Source: Megamerina dolium
Lineage: Eukaryota; Arthropoda; Insecta; Diptera; Megamerinidae
Length of the DNA: 64,000 nt
Assembly (NCBI GenBank): GCA_963854835.1
Contig: OY978529.1
Coordinates: 3,382,501-3,446,500, forward strand
Reading direction: 5' to 3'
Within the stretch, counting starts at the first letter, position 1; every line of letters begins with the position of its first letter. Below the pieces are notes generated by a model. The model did no database searches. It worked only from the letters and a program-made list of their open reading frames with translations, and had not been told where the DNA came from. Both the position numbers and the translations under genes were made by a program. Below are positions 33,791 to 46,799 of this stretch, in pieces.

Positions 33791-36700
33791 CAAATTATAG
33801 TTGTTTCGCTGTGCCAAGCCATTTATGACTTTAACCCGCCTTAATGTATAAGCAAAGAGCGAATGAAATGCCCCGCATTCCCCCCTGCCCTAAGAAAAAT
33901 ATGTTGATTTTTATTATTATTATTACGTAGCTATTATTATACAATATTAAATATGGCATTTATATACTTGCATATACATATATTAGAAAAACAAGATTAT
34001 ATTATACTAACAACAACAACAAAAAATTACAAAATTAAATTTACAAAAAAAAAAAACGACAAAAAAAGGGTCATATGTAGGTATGCCTGCATTCAAACAT
34101 AGTACGAGTACACTCTATGCTAAATTAGTTTTACAGAATCGTAGAAGAATAGGAAAGAGAAGGGCAAATATTTACTCCTAAATTGCTTCATAGAAAATCA
34201 CAGCCATATTGTTTTATATATTTATTCAAATATACATACAATTATAACTAAATACGTTTCCATTTCTATAATTTATACGTAAACCTACATACATAAGAAT
34301 ATCAACATAGAATGAAAAAGTATTAAATTGTTGAAAAAATGAAATCCGTAGTGAAAAAGGAATTATACTTATACCTAGAATACAGCAAAAACAAAAAAAA
34401 AAAAAATATGAGAGAGCAAAAAGGAAAATACAAGAAATAAACATTTTAATTAGAGAGAGAGAGGAAGAACAACATTCACAATACATTTGTACGAGTAAAA
34501 CACAATCATTAACAGCGAGTAACGATAAACGACTCTATTCGAATAATTGCGAGTACAGTTTGAAAGGCACTATAACATGCATCGTGTGCACGTGGGGAAA
34601 TTATAATCAAGACAAAGCGATAGAGAACTAGAGTTGTCAGTAGCATTTGTATGCATTAAAAGCAAAAAAAAAAAAAAATCGACTAAATAAATGCAGTAAA
34701 CTGAAGAAAATATATAAAGAATTACTACTTACAACTACCACTATGCATACAACACGTAGATATAACTACTACTCAACTCTACATAAATGAAAATAATTAC
34801 TGATATTGAAATTTCGTTAGGGATTTTTGAATAATACGTACACATACACAGCCATACATGCATACATTCAACTATTTGTAAATATTAAGATTAGAGAATG
34901 TATACAAAAACAAAATATAAAAATAAAAAATACAGAAAAACACATAAAACATAGAATATAAAGCAAATAAAACATATACATTCGGTACTCCCAATTAAAT
35001 TCACTCATTATACGCAAAAAAAAAAAAACATAGAGAGAGAAAGAGATAGCGAGAAAAAAAAATTAACTTTTACCATTTCATTAATTAGTTGACCCGTCGT
35101 TACTTAGTTGAGAGCAATTGACAGCATCATCCTAAGTCATAAGCACAATTGCAGCGAACAGCGAATTTGCAACGACGCGGCATGTTGTCGTGGGCAAATC
35201 AAAAACTCATGATTATTACAATCAATGAACAAATTGTCTAGGAGATTTTATATTTGTAACCCTTTGAGATCCAATTTTTTGGTTAAGGAAATGTTTTTTT
35301 CTGATTTTTTTAATTTTAAATAAATTTGTAATTAAAATGTGACGAAATTATAACTTGAACTGTTTGAAGTGAGTTGAAATATATAGCACAGTGTCTAAAT
35401 TTTATATAAAGCTACACAAATTTCAATAATATTGCACACTTATCCGAATTTCTTTTATAAAAGCTTATTTTATTAAATTCACTCATTTTAATATCAACTA
35501 TTATTTTCTTCTAACTTCTTCTATAAGTTATTTTAATCGCTTCTATGTAATTAAAATTATAAAATTTTCTCTGAGAGCTTATTTTATTAAATTCACTCAT
35601 TTTAATATCAACTATTATTTTTTCGAACTTCTTCTATAAGTTATTTTAATTGCTTCTATATAATTACAAATTCTTCTATAAAATTCTAAAATTTTCAACT
35701 TTGATCTCCTAACTTTTTTTCCTATACTCGGTCGTTTGGTCGGGTAATTGTGATGGTGGGACTCGTCGACAAAATTTCCTTTCAAATATTATTATTATTA
35801 TTTCATTTTCTACGGAAATGAAGAAATTTCTTTTATTTATGACATTTATTTTTGATTTTTGTTTAATTAATAATGTTTATGAAAATCTGCAAATTTTCAT
35901 ATTAGCACTCTTAACTTCTTCTATTCATATTCGAATAGTGTCTATATTATTCGATATTTTTTATGAAAATCGATAAATTTCCATTATTGACATTGACATT
36001 AATTTTTTTAAATTTCTTTTATTAGCAATTTAGTAAAATCAACAAATTTGAATATAGGAATTCCTAACTTCTTTATTAGTATATGAAATACCCTTGTGTT
36101 CTATCAAATTTGACAATTTCCAATGGTTGCAATAGTCTATAAAATGGAAATTTTTGTGAAAAACGAAAAATTTTAATAGTGTCACTCGATTTTACTATTT
36201 CCATTATCAATATATAAATCGCATCCATTTAATTCTAATTTTTTTTTTTTTTTTTTTTTGGAAAACTTCGAATAACAATATTGCCGATTGATTTTATATT
36301 AATGTTTTTTTTTCAGCTAACAAAAAGTAGGGCTCGAAATGGCAGATAGCCATTTAAAAGAGTGGTCCAACATTTAGTGGGGTGAAATGCAAAATCCATC
36401 AATTTTCCGCAGAAATACTATTATAGAATCAAACAAAACAACTCAGTCATAAGATTTAAGCTCAGAGCGCGCTTAGACGATTTTTTTTTTAAATTCCATT
36501 TTATTATTTTCATAAATAAACAGCATTTAATATACTATTCTGTTGAAAATTAGACTCGATTAAGAAATGTTTGAAAAGTACTGCTTAATAGCTTCAGCAC
36601 TGTGACCACGAATGAACTATGTTGCATCACCTTTTGACAGTTAAACTTCAACGAATGAAATTTAGCCTTTCAACCCAGTTGGAGAAAAACAAATTCAACA

Positions 36701-37980
36701 TCCTCTGTATAGGATAATGAGTATGAACACTGATTGAAGAGAAATTTTAAAAATTTTACAAAATTTATAGTAATATAAAAGTGATAAATTGTGAATATTA
36801 AATAAAATTGCAATAAAACTAGTCGAAATGGGAAAAAAGAAGCAACTTTATATGAACGTAATACTTGATTTTATGAGAACGCAGGACAAATTATTAAAAT
36901 CAACTGCTAAATTTGATGAAATGATCATTTATTCGCTGAAATTTTACTTTTTTCACTTTTAAAAAACTAAATTAGATTTCTAGAAATGTTTGTATTTTTA
37001 TTAAATATAATATTCATTTACTCAAAACTTTATTAGGTTAAAACTTGCGAAAATTATTAGAACAAGGAGCTGTCACTTGATTTACTCATTTTCTCTTGAT
37101 AACCAAGCGATTGAGCTTGTCAGATTTATGTTAATCGATTTGTCGCCTGTCGCAATTCGTTATTCGTTGCAATTGTGCTTAGACTACAATGCAGTGATGT
37201 AGCAACAAACATGCTAATAATATTCGAATAGTGCACGTATGTTATTATCAAATTATGTATACCTTATAATATATACATAGGTATACTTAGTGAAGTAGTG
37301 TTAAATATTAATAAATTAAAAAGTAAAGGGTGAACCACACAAATCTATACAACTGTGTGAAAAATTAAATAAATTCTTTCAAAAAAAAAAAACAAGTAAA
37401 GAACAAAAAAAAATTTAATTATTATAAGAAAATTGAATGCAAAATTGTTTAAAATTATGAAAATCTAATATTAGGATGAATAACTAAATAATAAATAAAC
37501 CATAGAAATAACAACAACAATAGTCATAGTCATATTAATAAAATTAATGATCAGAAAAGCAAAATGTGAAAATAATAGAACTACTTACATATGTAGATAT
37601 TTAAAGAGCAAAATACACAAATTACTATATGCCGTATGATGGTATTCTCCAAGTACTAGTATACGTACTAGTCCAGTGTACATTATAGCAAAAAGAAGTG
37701 ATTTATTGAAAAGCAAAATACTTTACATACGTACATGCATAACATACAAAAACAAAAAACAAAAAAACAAAAAATAACAACAACAATAATCACAACATTT
37801 GATTTTTCACTTTTACTTTGACACTCACTTTATTTTGGTTTATATGCATTCACCTTTTAATGTATAACTTTTCAAAATTATAGACGACTGCAGCAAATTT
37901 TAGATTTAGAATTTATAATTTAATTTACATATTTCCATTTAATCAAAAACATTTTTAAATAGCAACAGTAATGCTCATAA
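33791..37980 (+). other. Long A-rich, UTR-like or intergenic DNA
   Basis: There is no gene. It has many poly-A runs, a Pumilio-type word TGTAAATA at 34877-34884, and a 115-bp tandem duplication at about 35460-35690 (AGCTTATTTTATTAAATTCA twice). The rest shows nothing I can name. Confidence 0.4.
35460..35692. repeat. 115-bp tandem duplication
   Basis: Two adjacent copies of AGCTTATTTTATTAAATTCA followed by CTCATTTTAATATCAACTAT, AACTTCTTCTATAAGTTATT and GCTTCTAT, starting near 35462 and 35577. Confidence 0.85.
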
Positions 37981-38221
37981 ATAATACTTCTTTCATAGTC
38001 TCAGTTACAGGCAACTGAACGGTGCCTGTAAAGGTTCAATTATCCAATCGTATCGTATCACAATTGGTAACCATGACGCAGTTCTATTCGCCTGCATGAC
38101 ATTGCGCTAATTAATTATAATTACCCAAATCGTATCATAACGTTACGTTCGGTTTGGGTGATTTTTTGTGGGGTAAAGTAAAAAAAAGCAAAATACTTTA
38201 CGATTTGGCTAGGTTATTCTC

Positions 38222-38288
38222 ACTCTCTCTCTCTCTCTCTCTCTCCGAGAGGACACACTTAGGCCAGAAAGGCCCGTTGTGATAACAC
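38222..38288 (-). mobile_element. SINE 3' fragment, tail type I
   Basis: GAGAGGACACACTTAGGCCA followed by GAAAGGCCCGTTGTGATAAC is the complement of the type I SINE tail at 7355-7390. A (CT)n run adjoins it. It is cut by the MITE at 38292. Confidence 0.75.
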
Positions 38289-38291
38289 TGA

Positions 38292-38493
38292 TGCTGCAAC
38301 TAGCCACCGATGTAGCGTACGTACGTACCGCCCGTACGTAAGAACATACAAAATTGCATTGATTTTCTCCGCTCCGAGCAACGTCTACGTCACCGTCATA
38401 CGGTGGTGAGTTTTCGTTAACACGACATTCCCATAAGATAGGTCGTGTCAGCTGACACGTTCTACGTTTTTACGTCGGTGGCTAGTTGCAGCA
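38292..38493. mobile_element. Small MITE, ~200 bp
   Basis: The termini TGCTGCAACTAGCCACCGA and TCGGTGGCTAGTTGCAGCA are perfect inverted repeats of 19 bp. TGA flanks both ends (38289-38291, 38494-38496), possibly a 3-bp target duplication. The interior has palindromic GTACGTACGTAC and GTGTCAGCTGACAC words. It has no coding capacity. Confidence 0.8.
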
Positions 38494-40058
38494 TGAGTCG
38501 TCTACTTATGGTCCAATAACCCACGAGGTGTCGTAACGTGTGGTCAAGCAATGTAAATTTAGAAAATACGACGCGATTAGCCAAATCGTAGGCTGCAATA
38601 GAAATCAGCTGTTACATTTGTGTTATATATATATGTTAAGTATCGTACAAGTATCGTAAAAGCACACAATTTTAATGTCATTGGATTTACAGGATGAATT
38701 GATAGATGCCATTTTTTCAGGAACTTAACTAATATAAGTACTTTCAGAAATTAATTGCAATAAATGCAATTACAATGCAATATAAATTTTTTTGTTGCTT
38801 CTAATTATTATTTATGACAATTAAATATTACTTTGCATAATAACTGTTATGAGTAATAAATATTTTTTTTCATTGCCAATAACTATTAATTGAGGAATTT
38901 TTTTTTTGTCGTTATTCCAAAACTTTTGTGAATGGAAATAACAGTTATTATGAAACGTCAAAATATTTGTTACATGATAATAATTATGAGCAACGAACAA
39001 AAATATTTCTTACTCATAAGAGTTATTATTATTATATAAATTATTACTTTGCATAATAACTGTTATGAGTAAGAAATATTTTGTTCGTTGCCAATAACTA
39101 TTAATTTAGGAATTTTTTTGGCGTTATTCCATAACTTTGATGAATGGAAAATTTTTTTTGTGTGTTCCTAAAAGTTATGGAATAACTTTAACAAAATTCT
39201 TAATATAATAGTTATTGACAACGAAAAAAAATATTTCTTACTTCATACTCATAAAAATATTTATTACATAATAATAATTATCGGCAACAAAAAAAGGTCC
39301 TATTGCTGATAATTATTATAAAGCAATGTTTACGGAAATTTCTTAATTCAGTGTAATTGTTTAATTTCCAAAAATATGGATTGTAATTATTTTAGGTCTC
39401 TGCTTTTTTTAACTTTAAGAAAATGTACGCTGAACATTTATTTTTAGTCATGAATTTCATTTGTATTCAGAGAAAACGTTGAAAATATACTCAGTATTGC
39501 CATGCAGATATTTTAACCAAAAATTTTTTTAGTTTAATTTACTCTTTTGTAATAAAATTACTTTTAATTTAAACTATTTGTGGCATACAATTATTGTTTA
39601 ATATAGGTTATTATATAAATTAACAAATTCTGATATAAATCTTAAAGATAAACAATATAATACAAAAGAAATTCTATTTGAATATAATGACAACATTGTT
39701 TCATTCTCACCACAAACAGCTGACACGATTTTGTAGTAGTCACTTTACGATACGATTTGGGTAATCGCTTGTACGCAGTTTGATAGGCAGATTGCGTCAC
39801 CTTACTTTACGTTACTACATGGGTAATTGCACCATTGAACTGGCAGCTGGTATTATTTTGCGATATTTTACGATTTCGGTGAGACAATACGATATAATAA
39901 TTATTAGTCACTTTTCGTTTTGGACCCCAATTATTTTGTAATGTGAAAAAGTCTTAATTTTTTGATAGTATCATATATAAATATTGTATCAACTATTTAG
40001 CTTATTTGAAAAAAAAAATTACATGAATTAATAATAAATTTGTTTAATTGAGTTAATA

Positions 40059-40563
40059 GCCTAGACAGACGGCAGCCTAATTCCGGATTACCGAGTTAAT
40101 TCGAATTAACTCGGGCATTAACTGCAGCTAATCCGCATAAACTCTATGAGTTAATTCTCAAAATAAAAGTGGATTAGGGCAATTTGCGATGGCAGCACTG
40201 TTGAAAATTGACTATTGTGAATTTTTCTCCATTCATTTCACAAAATATTAGGTGTGTTCGCTAACAAAAAACTTTAAAGAATTGTTTACAGTTTTCAACA
40301 TGAAAGTGTTGACGAAAAAATTGACGATTGTCAATTTACAAGTTTCTGATAGTTTTCAATTCACGTACTTCTTGTAGATTTTCTCATATCGAGGTTGACA
40401 GATGACAGAAATTGATAGTGATAGTAATGTAAGTGAGCAGACCTAATAAAACAGTAATCGGCCGTTTAGTTAATCCGCAATATTATTTTTATTATTATCC
40501 GTTATTATTTTATTCGGATTAAGTGCGACGGTAATCCGGAATTAGGCTGCCGTCTGTCTAGGC
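40059..40563. mobile_element. Harbinger-type MITE, copy 1
   Basis: The termini read (TA)GCCTAGACAGACGGCAGCC and the inverted complement. Counting the element as TAGCC...GGCTA gives TAA on both sides, the TWA-type 3-bp duplication known for PIF/Harbinger. The interior contains GAGTTAATTCGAATTAACTC and short stem-forming words. It is 505 bp and non-coding. Confidence 0.88.
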
Positions 40564-40565
40564 TA

Positions 40566-42137
40566 TAAGATTAAATTTATCAATTCATGATTATGTGCCA
40601 TATTAAATAAATTAATATTTTGGTGTTTATAACAAATTTAAATTGTCACTATTAATGGCAATATATTAAAATTATTTAGTTTTAATATTACTTTTATAAA
40701 ATTAATTAAATGCTTATCATAATTTTTAATAAAAAATTTAATTTTTATACTCCTTTTATTTGTTTTTTTTTTTTTGTTTTTAAGAAAATATATTTTTGCT
40801 TCATTTATAAATTAATGTCATAAGAAATTATTGACTCCTCATCTAAAGCAATAAAAATCTCTTCAAATAGACTAAATTGTCTCTTGCGCTATTTTGATGA
40901 TGTCAAAAAGGTCTTAAATTGTATTTCGACAATATTAGAGCGCAGCAAATTTGTGTGATCCTTATCGTGACTCGAACAACTTGACCATGTCCAGCTCCAA
41001 CTCATTTACAACACATGCTCTGCTTTCTTGCAACATTTTGAACAAGATTAACATACAATTTGACACATATGTCAGAAAAAGTACTGCCAACTTAATACAA
41101 AAAAAAAAAAACAATGAATTATGACAATTTGATCCATTTACATTAAATTTCTTAGAGATTTTATAATATTTAATCATTTTTATCTCTTGATTTTTGCTTA
41201 TTTTTATATTTTCTATTTTTAATATATATATTTACTAATTTTTATGCATAAATCAAACATGCGATTTGGTACAAATTTTTAAAACAATTTAAAACAAAAC
41301 AACAACAAAGAGAAGAAAAAAAGAAACACTTAAAAGTAATGAAAAGAAAATAATTATAATAATAAATGATGCAAAAATTATACTACAGCAGTACTCTATC
41401 TCCATCTCTCTCTCTCTCTCTCACACACTCCCTCTCTTAATCTTATATATATAAACATACACATATACTTATAAATTAGCTTTGAAACTTTTTATTCTAA
41501 ATAATAAATAAATGCAAATTATTTTTTATAGCAAAAAAAAAACAAAACAAAAAAAAAAGATAAAAAATATTAACAACAACAACAACAAACAAAATATTTA
41601 TTATAATAATTTGTTAACAATATAATGTAAATATGAATTAATATTAAAATGCAAATAGAAATAGTAAAAGCAGAAAATATAGAGCAAAAACAAAAAATGA
41701 TTAAAAAGAAGACATTACAATGAAAGTTGCAAAAAAAAAAAAGACGTAAATATTAGTAAACACATACATACTATATACTCTACATTATTTGAATTTTAAA
41801 TTTTTATACTAAAAATATAAAGCATTATGGGGGTAAAAAAAAAAAAAAAGAAAACAGCGTCAACGGAGTCAGCAAAAATTTACCGACATTTCTTGAAAAA
41901 AAAAATTTAACAAAAATAATTAAAAAAAATAATAATAATAGTAATAAATAAAAAAAAGAAGCCAATGCGAAATAACAACAAACACAGTGATCAAATTATT
42001 ATATATTTATGATATAAGAAATTATTATTAATAATAGTAATATTAACAGCTTCATATACTAAGACTAGAAATATACACACGAACAAATAATCTACTTTCC
42101 TACGTCACATATATGGTACATATGTACGTGCATATAT
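40566..42137 (+). other. A-rich, UTR-like or intergenic DNA
   Basis: There is no gene. It has poly-A runs, a (CT)n run at 41403-41422 and TGTAAATA at 41626-41633. Confidence 0.4.
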
Positions 42138-42700
42138 AGTATGCTCAAAAAGTTTCCGAACTGATGCACTGCATGATGCATTTGATGCTTTAGCGCCGTC
42201 ATTTTGTCCACAAACTACAACTAAATTTGAGAATAAAAGGTGCCTGTGTGTTCCCAGCATTCAAATGAAGTGCGAGAATAAATCAATATCAAGTTCCATA
42301 AAACATAAGACATGCAAATATGGAAGAAAAATGATTTTTTTAGATCTTAGAGATTTTCTTCTTAGTGGCACTCCATAGTCGGTCTGCTTTAACATGTGCA
42401 CATATCCGATATCGAAACAACTTCTTAGCAAACGAAGTCCTCTGGCCCTTCCTCCTCCTCTTCCCTTGCATATTAAGCCGCAGTAGAATCCAGTCGCAGT
42501 CGTCACTTAACTTGACTAGCGGATAGACAATCTAGACTAGCAAATAACGCCGGTCTGCATTGGAAGGAGGCGCACGGATCTTCTTTTCACTTTATTTACT
42601 TATGTAGAGAACCCTTTTTACAACGACTTGACGGATCTGCAAGCCAACGTTGTAAAGTTGACCCGTCTATAGGTTGGCTATGCCATTCCTTTTTTTTTTT
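42138..42700. other. Stretch starting with a transposon-end-like sequence
   Basis: At 42142-42230 the sequence CTCAAAAAGTTTCCGAACTG, followed by TTTAGCGCCGTC, resembles the complement of 44540-44600 (GTTTGAAAAGTTTCCAGACT, then GTGGCGCCATCTATTG). They could be ends of one degenerate DNA transposon. No transposase was recognised between them. 42590-42700 shows no gene. Confidence 0.35.
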
Positions 42701-42714
42701 TTTTTTTTCTTTCA

Positions 42715-43451
42715 TCGTTCAGGAAAGCAATACTCTTTATATGAAACGCAAGTCTATTTGTGTCTGCAGTGACAGTCAGGCTGCATTGTTGGCCTTGGAC
42801 AACCCTATCACCACTTCCAAGATGGTGGAGTTCTGCGAACCAAGGCTAAATTATGTCGAAAAACATAATATTTTATCGCTGATGTGTCTCCCTGAAGACC
42901 TCTAAAGCATAAGCAAGAGAAGATTCTGCGGCTGATTTAATCGGCCCTGAGTCTGCTTGGCCACTACCCGCTGAACTCATCAAAGCCGCGGTCAACACCT
43001 GGGCTAATTTAGTCCAAAAGTCGGCCTGGAATATCGGGTAAATGGTCGCATTTCCTCCAATCTCTAAGTAGAGGTGATTGCAAAATGCTAGCCGGTTTGG
43101 TAACAGGTCACTTTCTATGGGCAAAGCACATGGAAAAGATAGGACTAGGTAGTGTACTTTGCCCAGCCTGTGAAGATGAAGAAGATGAGATGGCGGACCA
43201 CTTTTTATGTATTTCCCCTACTTACGCTCGAATCAGGTTTGAGGTCTTTGGCACTGACGTGCTGAGATCCGAAACTCTTAGGGGGATCTTTAGCACCACA
43301 GGATCTACTCCGATTTCTTCGTAGAATAGGTAGATTTAAAACACAAACACAAAATGTAACTTCGAGCGCAGTACAATGGATCAATAAATGTCTGAGTGCT
43401 GCGTTTGATTTCTTATTGTTCCAAAAAAAAAAAAAAAAAAAAAAAAAAAAA
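42715..43451 (+). mobile_element. LINE 3' part with poly-A tail
   Basis: The plus strand encodes RNase H residues (ICVCSDSQAALLALDNPITT), then a tether with frameshifts. From 43085 comes LAGLVTGHFLWAKHMEKIG with CPACEDEEDE and HFLCISPTYARIRFEVFG, the terminal Cys/His motif also seen at 5515-5700. A short 3' UTR and about 30 A residues follow. It is 5' truncated. Confidence 0.83.
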
Positions 43452-43525
43452 CACACTCTATCTATGGTATTCAACCAGTCCACACTTTGAGTAATACTTG
43501 CAAAAATACTTGAGTTATACATTCC

Positions 43526-43590
43526 GAAGCATATTATTTTCGGCCTAAATCGATATTCGGTTGTTATGGCCACATAAGTAAGTAAGTAAG
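43526..43590 (+). mobile_element. 65-bp RTE LINE terminus with target duplication
   Basis: TTCGGCCTAAATCGATATTC, GGTTGTTATGGCCACA, then (TAAG)n is the extreme 3' end of the RTE element, as the complement of 48633-48680. It is flanked by the direct repeat TATACATTCC (43516-43525 and 43591-43600), a 10-bp target-site duplication. Confidence 0.8.
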
Positions 43591-43601
43591 TATACATTCC
43601 A

Positions 43602-43924
43602 ACATTCTTGGTGCCAGGTCAGTTGGTCGAAGAGCTCAAACCTTTGCCTGAAATATGAACAAAACATATCTGAGCATATTCTTTGTTATTGCTCAGAGAA
43701 TTAGCTTGTATTAAATATACAATATTCAGTATGACCTTCTTCAGACCATTGTGAGAAAGCCATTTGACTTTTGATGCCGAGCATTTTCTAATAAAAAAAA
43801 AAATATATTACATAAGCAAGTCCACGACTGATTATACTAATCTCAATGCCTCAGAGAGCATATTCAAGTTCAAGAACGAAGTGGAACGCCCAAAAATTTT
43901 GGATAAATGAAGAAAGCATCAATA
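43602..43924. other. No feature seen
   Basis: Mixed composition. No gene or repeat family was recognised. Confidence 0.4.
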
Positions 43925-44285
43925 GGTGCCGTAGATCAGCGGTTAGTGTGTTGGCCTTCTGATCTGTAGGTTGTGAGTTCAATCCCCGGCTGAAGTATAA
44001 CAAAATTTGATATCGAAAAGATTTTTCTTTCGAACGGTACCCATCTGTCGGCAAGCAATTGGCAATTCTTCCGTCAGTAACAATTTGCCATGAAAAAGCT
44101 TCTGAAAGAATTCTGTGACAATGCTCAGAAAAAGTAATGTCACAAGGGTTCTACCGTTCGGAACCGGCTAAAATAAATAGGTCCCTTCTAATACTGTCCA
44201 AAATGTAACACGCACAACAGTAATGGAAGAGAAGCTCGGCCAAAGAGCACATCGGGGCTTTAAGAGCCACATATTTATTTTTTTA
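43925..44285 (+). mobile_element. tRNA-derived SINE, tail type II
   Basis: Head GGTGCCGTAGATCAGCGGTT, box B GTGAGTTCAATCCCC, the shared body (TTTCTTTCGAACGGTACCCA), and 3' end GCTCGGCCAAAGAGC, then GAGCCACATATTTATTT. It is about 361 bp with no clear target duplication. Confidence 0.83.
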
Positions 44286-44615
44286 TCCAAAAGTGCCGAT
44301 TTTCCAGAGACGACGCTATTAGGATTGAAACGAGCTGGTATTTCCAGAACGATCCGGCAACAGAACAAGAATATTCCGAATGGGAGCTGCCTTAGAAGAA
44401 GTCAGATCTGAAAAGTAGTTTCGATGATCGGAGTTATTGACATACTGGCACCGCTTTTTGAGTGTTAACCTTTTCTCTTCACATACGAAATCATCCGGAC
44501 AAAGTAATATATACATATATATATAAATCATAAGACAATAGATGGCGCCACTATATGTGAGCCCACTAGGTATCAGTCTGGAAACTTTTCAAACACACTC
44601 TGTTACATCATACAT

Positions 44616-44646
<31 letters not shown>

Positions 44647-45800
44647 ATACGATATGCATTTACAAAATTTCATTTCTTACAATAATAAATAATCCAAATA
44701 TTCTATATAAACAAGATAGAGTCATACGAGTATAAATAAATGATCTGACATACTACTGTACTTGTATTGTATAAATAGAAAGGCAAAAATATAATAATTA
44801 TAAATGAAAATAAAATTACATCAAAATAATGAAAAATCATTTTTAAACAAAAAAAAAATGCATTTAAGTAGTATTGCTGAAAAAAACAAAAAACAAAAAA
44901 AAAAAAAAATTACGAAAGCGTAGTAATATCTAAAAAAAAATAAACAACAACAAAAAAAACAATAAGAAAAAATTCCACAAAAAAAAAAAAATAATAGACA
45001 AACTTCTTTTCAAACAATAACTTTATATAAATAAATTAGCAAAATAAAAAGCACACACACACATATACATATTAATGAAATAATTATTATTGAATTACGA
45101 TATAATAATTAATTAGCATAATCGTTAAAATACTCAAAAATATATTTTCAATTGCAGCAAATGCTACAAAAACATATTTATTATATTAATTATGATCATG
45201 ATAATGATGATTATAGTGGTCGTTGATGATAATGATGAAGACTACATATTTACATATACACACACATATATATACTACTACTTATTTAACCTACACACCA
45301 TTCAAATACTGTACTTTTACATACAATATTACGTGAATAATACTAACAACAATAATATAATTAACATATTAAAATAATAATAATGATATATATATAATAA
45401 TAACATTACCTACATACTAATCATAATTTCATCAGCAAGCTCTCTCTACTACATATTACATCATACCCATTTACATTTTATAGCATATTTAATAAAATAT
45501 TTATATATATATACTATGAGGGTGACTCTAAAAAGTTTCCGGAAATATGCATAAGCAATGCTGACTTTATATTGTTCAAATAATTTGCACTTTCACCGAT
45601 GAAACACTTATTCCACGCTGAAGGAGTTATCTCAAAAAGATGCCTCTTAAATTCGTCAACAATCTCTTTAGGCGATGACAGCTACTCACCATGCAACCTT
45701 TCATTTTTGACAGAAATAATATCTAATTTCCATAATTCCAATTGCAATTTGTTATCCTACAAAATTTCAACTATTTGGTAATCTGTGTGAGAGCTAGCAT
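44286..45800 (+). other. Intergenic or UTR-like, A-rich; no gene
   Basis: It includes the transposon-end-like word GGCGCCACTATATG at 44544, a (CA)n run at 44614-44638, long poly-A runs (44890-44910, 44978-44990), and another end-like word, TCTAAAAAGTTTCCGGAA, at 45527. No coding signal was seen. Confidence 0.4.
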
Positions 45801-45804
45801 TGTG

Positions 45805-46572
45805 CTGATCTCTATTATTATTATTATTATTGTTAATGGGGGATGTAGCACCGCGACCTATAAGATTTATCGTGCCCCCTTCATTTTGGTTCAAAGTATT
45901 TCTTTGAGTCCAACATCCTCTATGAAATGTTATTATTAAGACTATGAAACACCGCGAGCTGAAGATCTTTTGAGCAGTCATATTCCCTAACTAGCAGATC
46001 TCAAGACTATTTATGAATCTTGTCACTGCTGTGGTCCCTGAGAACTATGAATCCGTTACCTAGGTAGTAGTAGTCTGCGTCTAGCCACAGCTGGGCAATT
46101 ATAAAGAACGTGTTCTGCTGTTTCCTGCTCTTCAAGACACAGTCGACAGAGATCGTTGTTTACCACACCCAATGACCTGTTAATTGTTCAGTGTACAGCT
46201 TGATGTCTTTTCTGCTGAGGTTCAAGATAGTATCTACCAGTAAAAGGTTACTTCTTTTTTCCTTTTTACACACTAAGTTGTTCATGAAGCTACTGTTTAC
46301 CCCGCAGAAGGGTTCTGGGCCTATGAAAGCAGTGTCAGCTTCCTTTTTGGCCAGTAAATCTGCCATTTCATTTCCTGCATGCCCCTCGTTCCTATATGCT
46401 AGGGTATTGAGGAGTTCAAAGCATTCCCAACTTAGATTTGAACGAGAAATTCATTAGTGATTTTACAGCTGCCTGACTGTCTGAAAGAATGCTTATGTTG
46501 GTTCCTCGAGTGCCCCTACGTAGACATTCTCTGACAGATAGCTCTAAGGCGTGGACCTCCGCCTGAAAAATG
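45805..46572 (-). mobile_element. LINE 3' part with (TAA)n tail
   Basis: The tail is ATTATTATTATTATT on the plus strand. On the minus strand, RNase H (ISILSDSQAAVKSLMNFSFK) is followed by MADLLAKKEADTAFIGPEPF, SRKDIKLYTEQLTGHW and a Cys/His motif (CRLCLEEQETAEHVLYNCPA). The 3' UTR encodes the HFIEDVGLKEIL end shared with 55424-55500. It is frameshifted. Confidence 0.82.
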
Positions 46573-46795
46573 GAAGCTATTTATCCCATTGCAATTGCCT
46601 TCTATGAAATGTAGTATTGCGCCTATATTCCAGAGTCTGATTGTCCTCTCAGTTAGTAGATGTTCACCTAGGGGTTTCTTTCGTGGTTGCATTAGTGCGG
46701 GGCACACCTCCAGCACGTGTTTCGAGGTTTCATCAATGCAAAACCTACAAATTGCATTAGAGTAAATTCCCAGTTCTGTCAGGTGATAGATTAGA
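46573..46795 (-). mobile_element. LINE 3'-terminal ORF scrap
   Basis: The minus strand reads ETSKHVLEVCPALMQPRKKP, LGEHLLTERTIRLWNIGAIL and HFIEG, the C-terminal end of the same LINE type. It is joined directly to the next element's RNase H, indicating a deletion or insertion. Confidence 0.7.
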
Positions 46796-46799
46796 TTAG

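Larger units (their letters stand above)
38030..39835. mobile_element. Candidate long inverted-repeat element with nested insertions
   Basis: AATTACCCAAATCGTATCAT at 38119-38138 is matched by the inverted ATACGATTTGGGTAAT at 39750-39765, with further loosely matching words outward to about 38030 and 39835. An inner pair, ACGATTTGGCTA (about 38197) and TAGCCAAATCGT (about 38577), encloses a SINE scrap and a small MITE. Between 38830 and 39310 a GCATAATAACTGTTATGAGT word is repeated directly (two copies about 230 bp apart), and neighbouring words appear inverted. No transposase was seen. Confidence 0.5.

Noticed and set aside
42261..42506. 81-codon minus frame with a Gly/Arg-rich stretch
   Set aside because: No domain, start context or neighbouring exon evidence.
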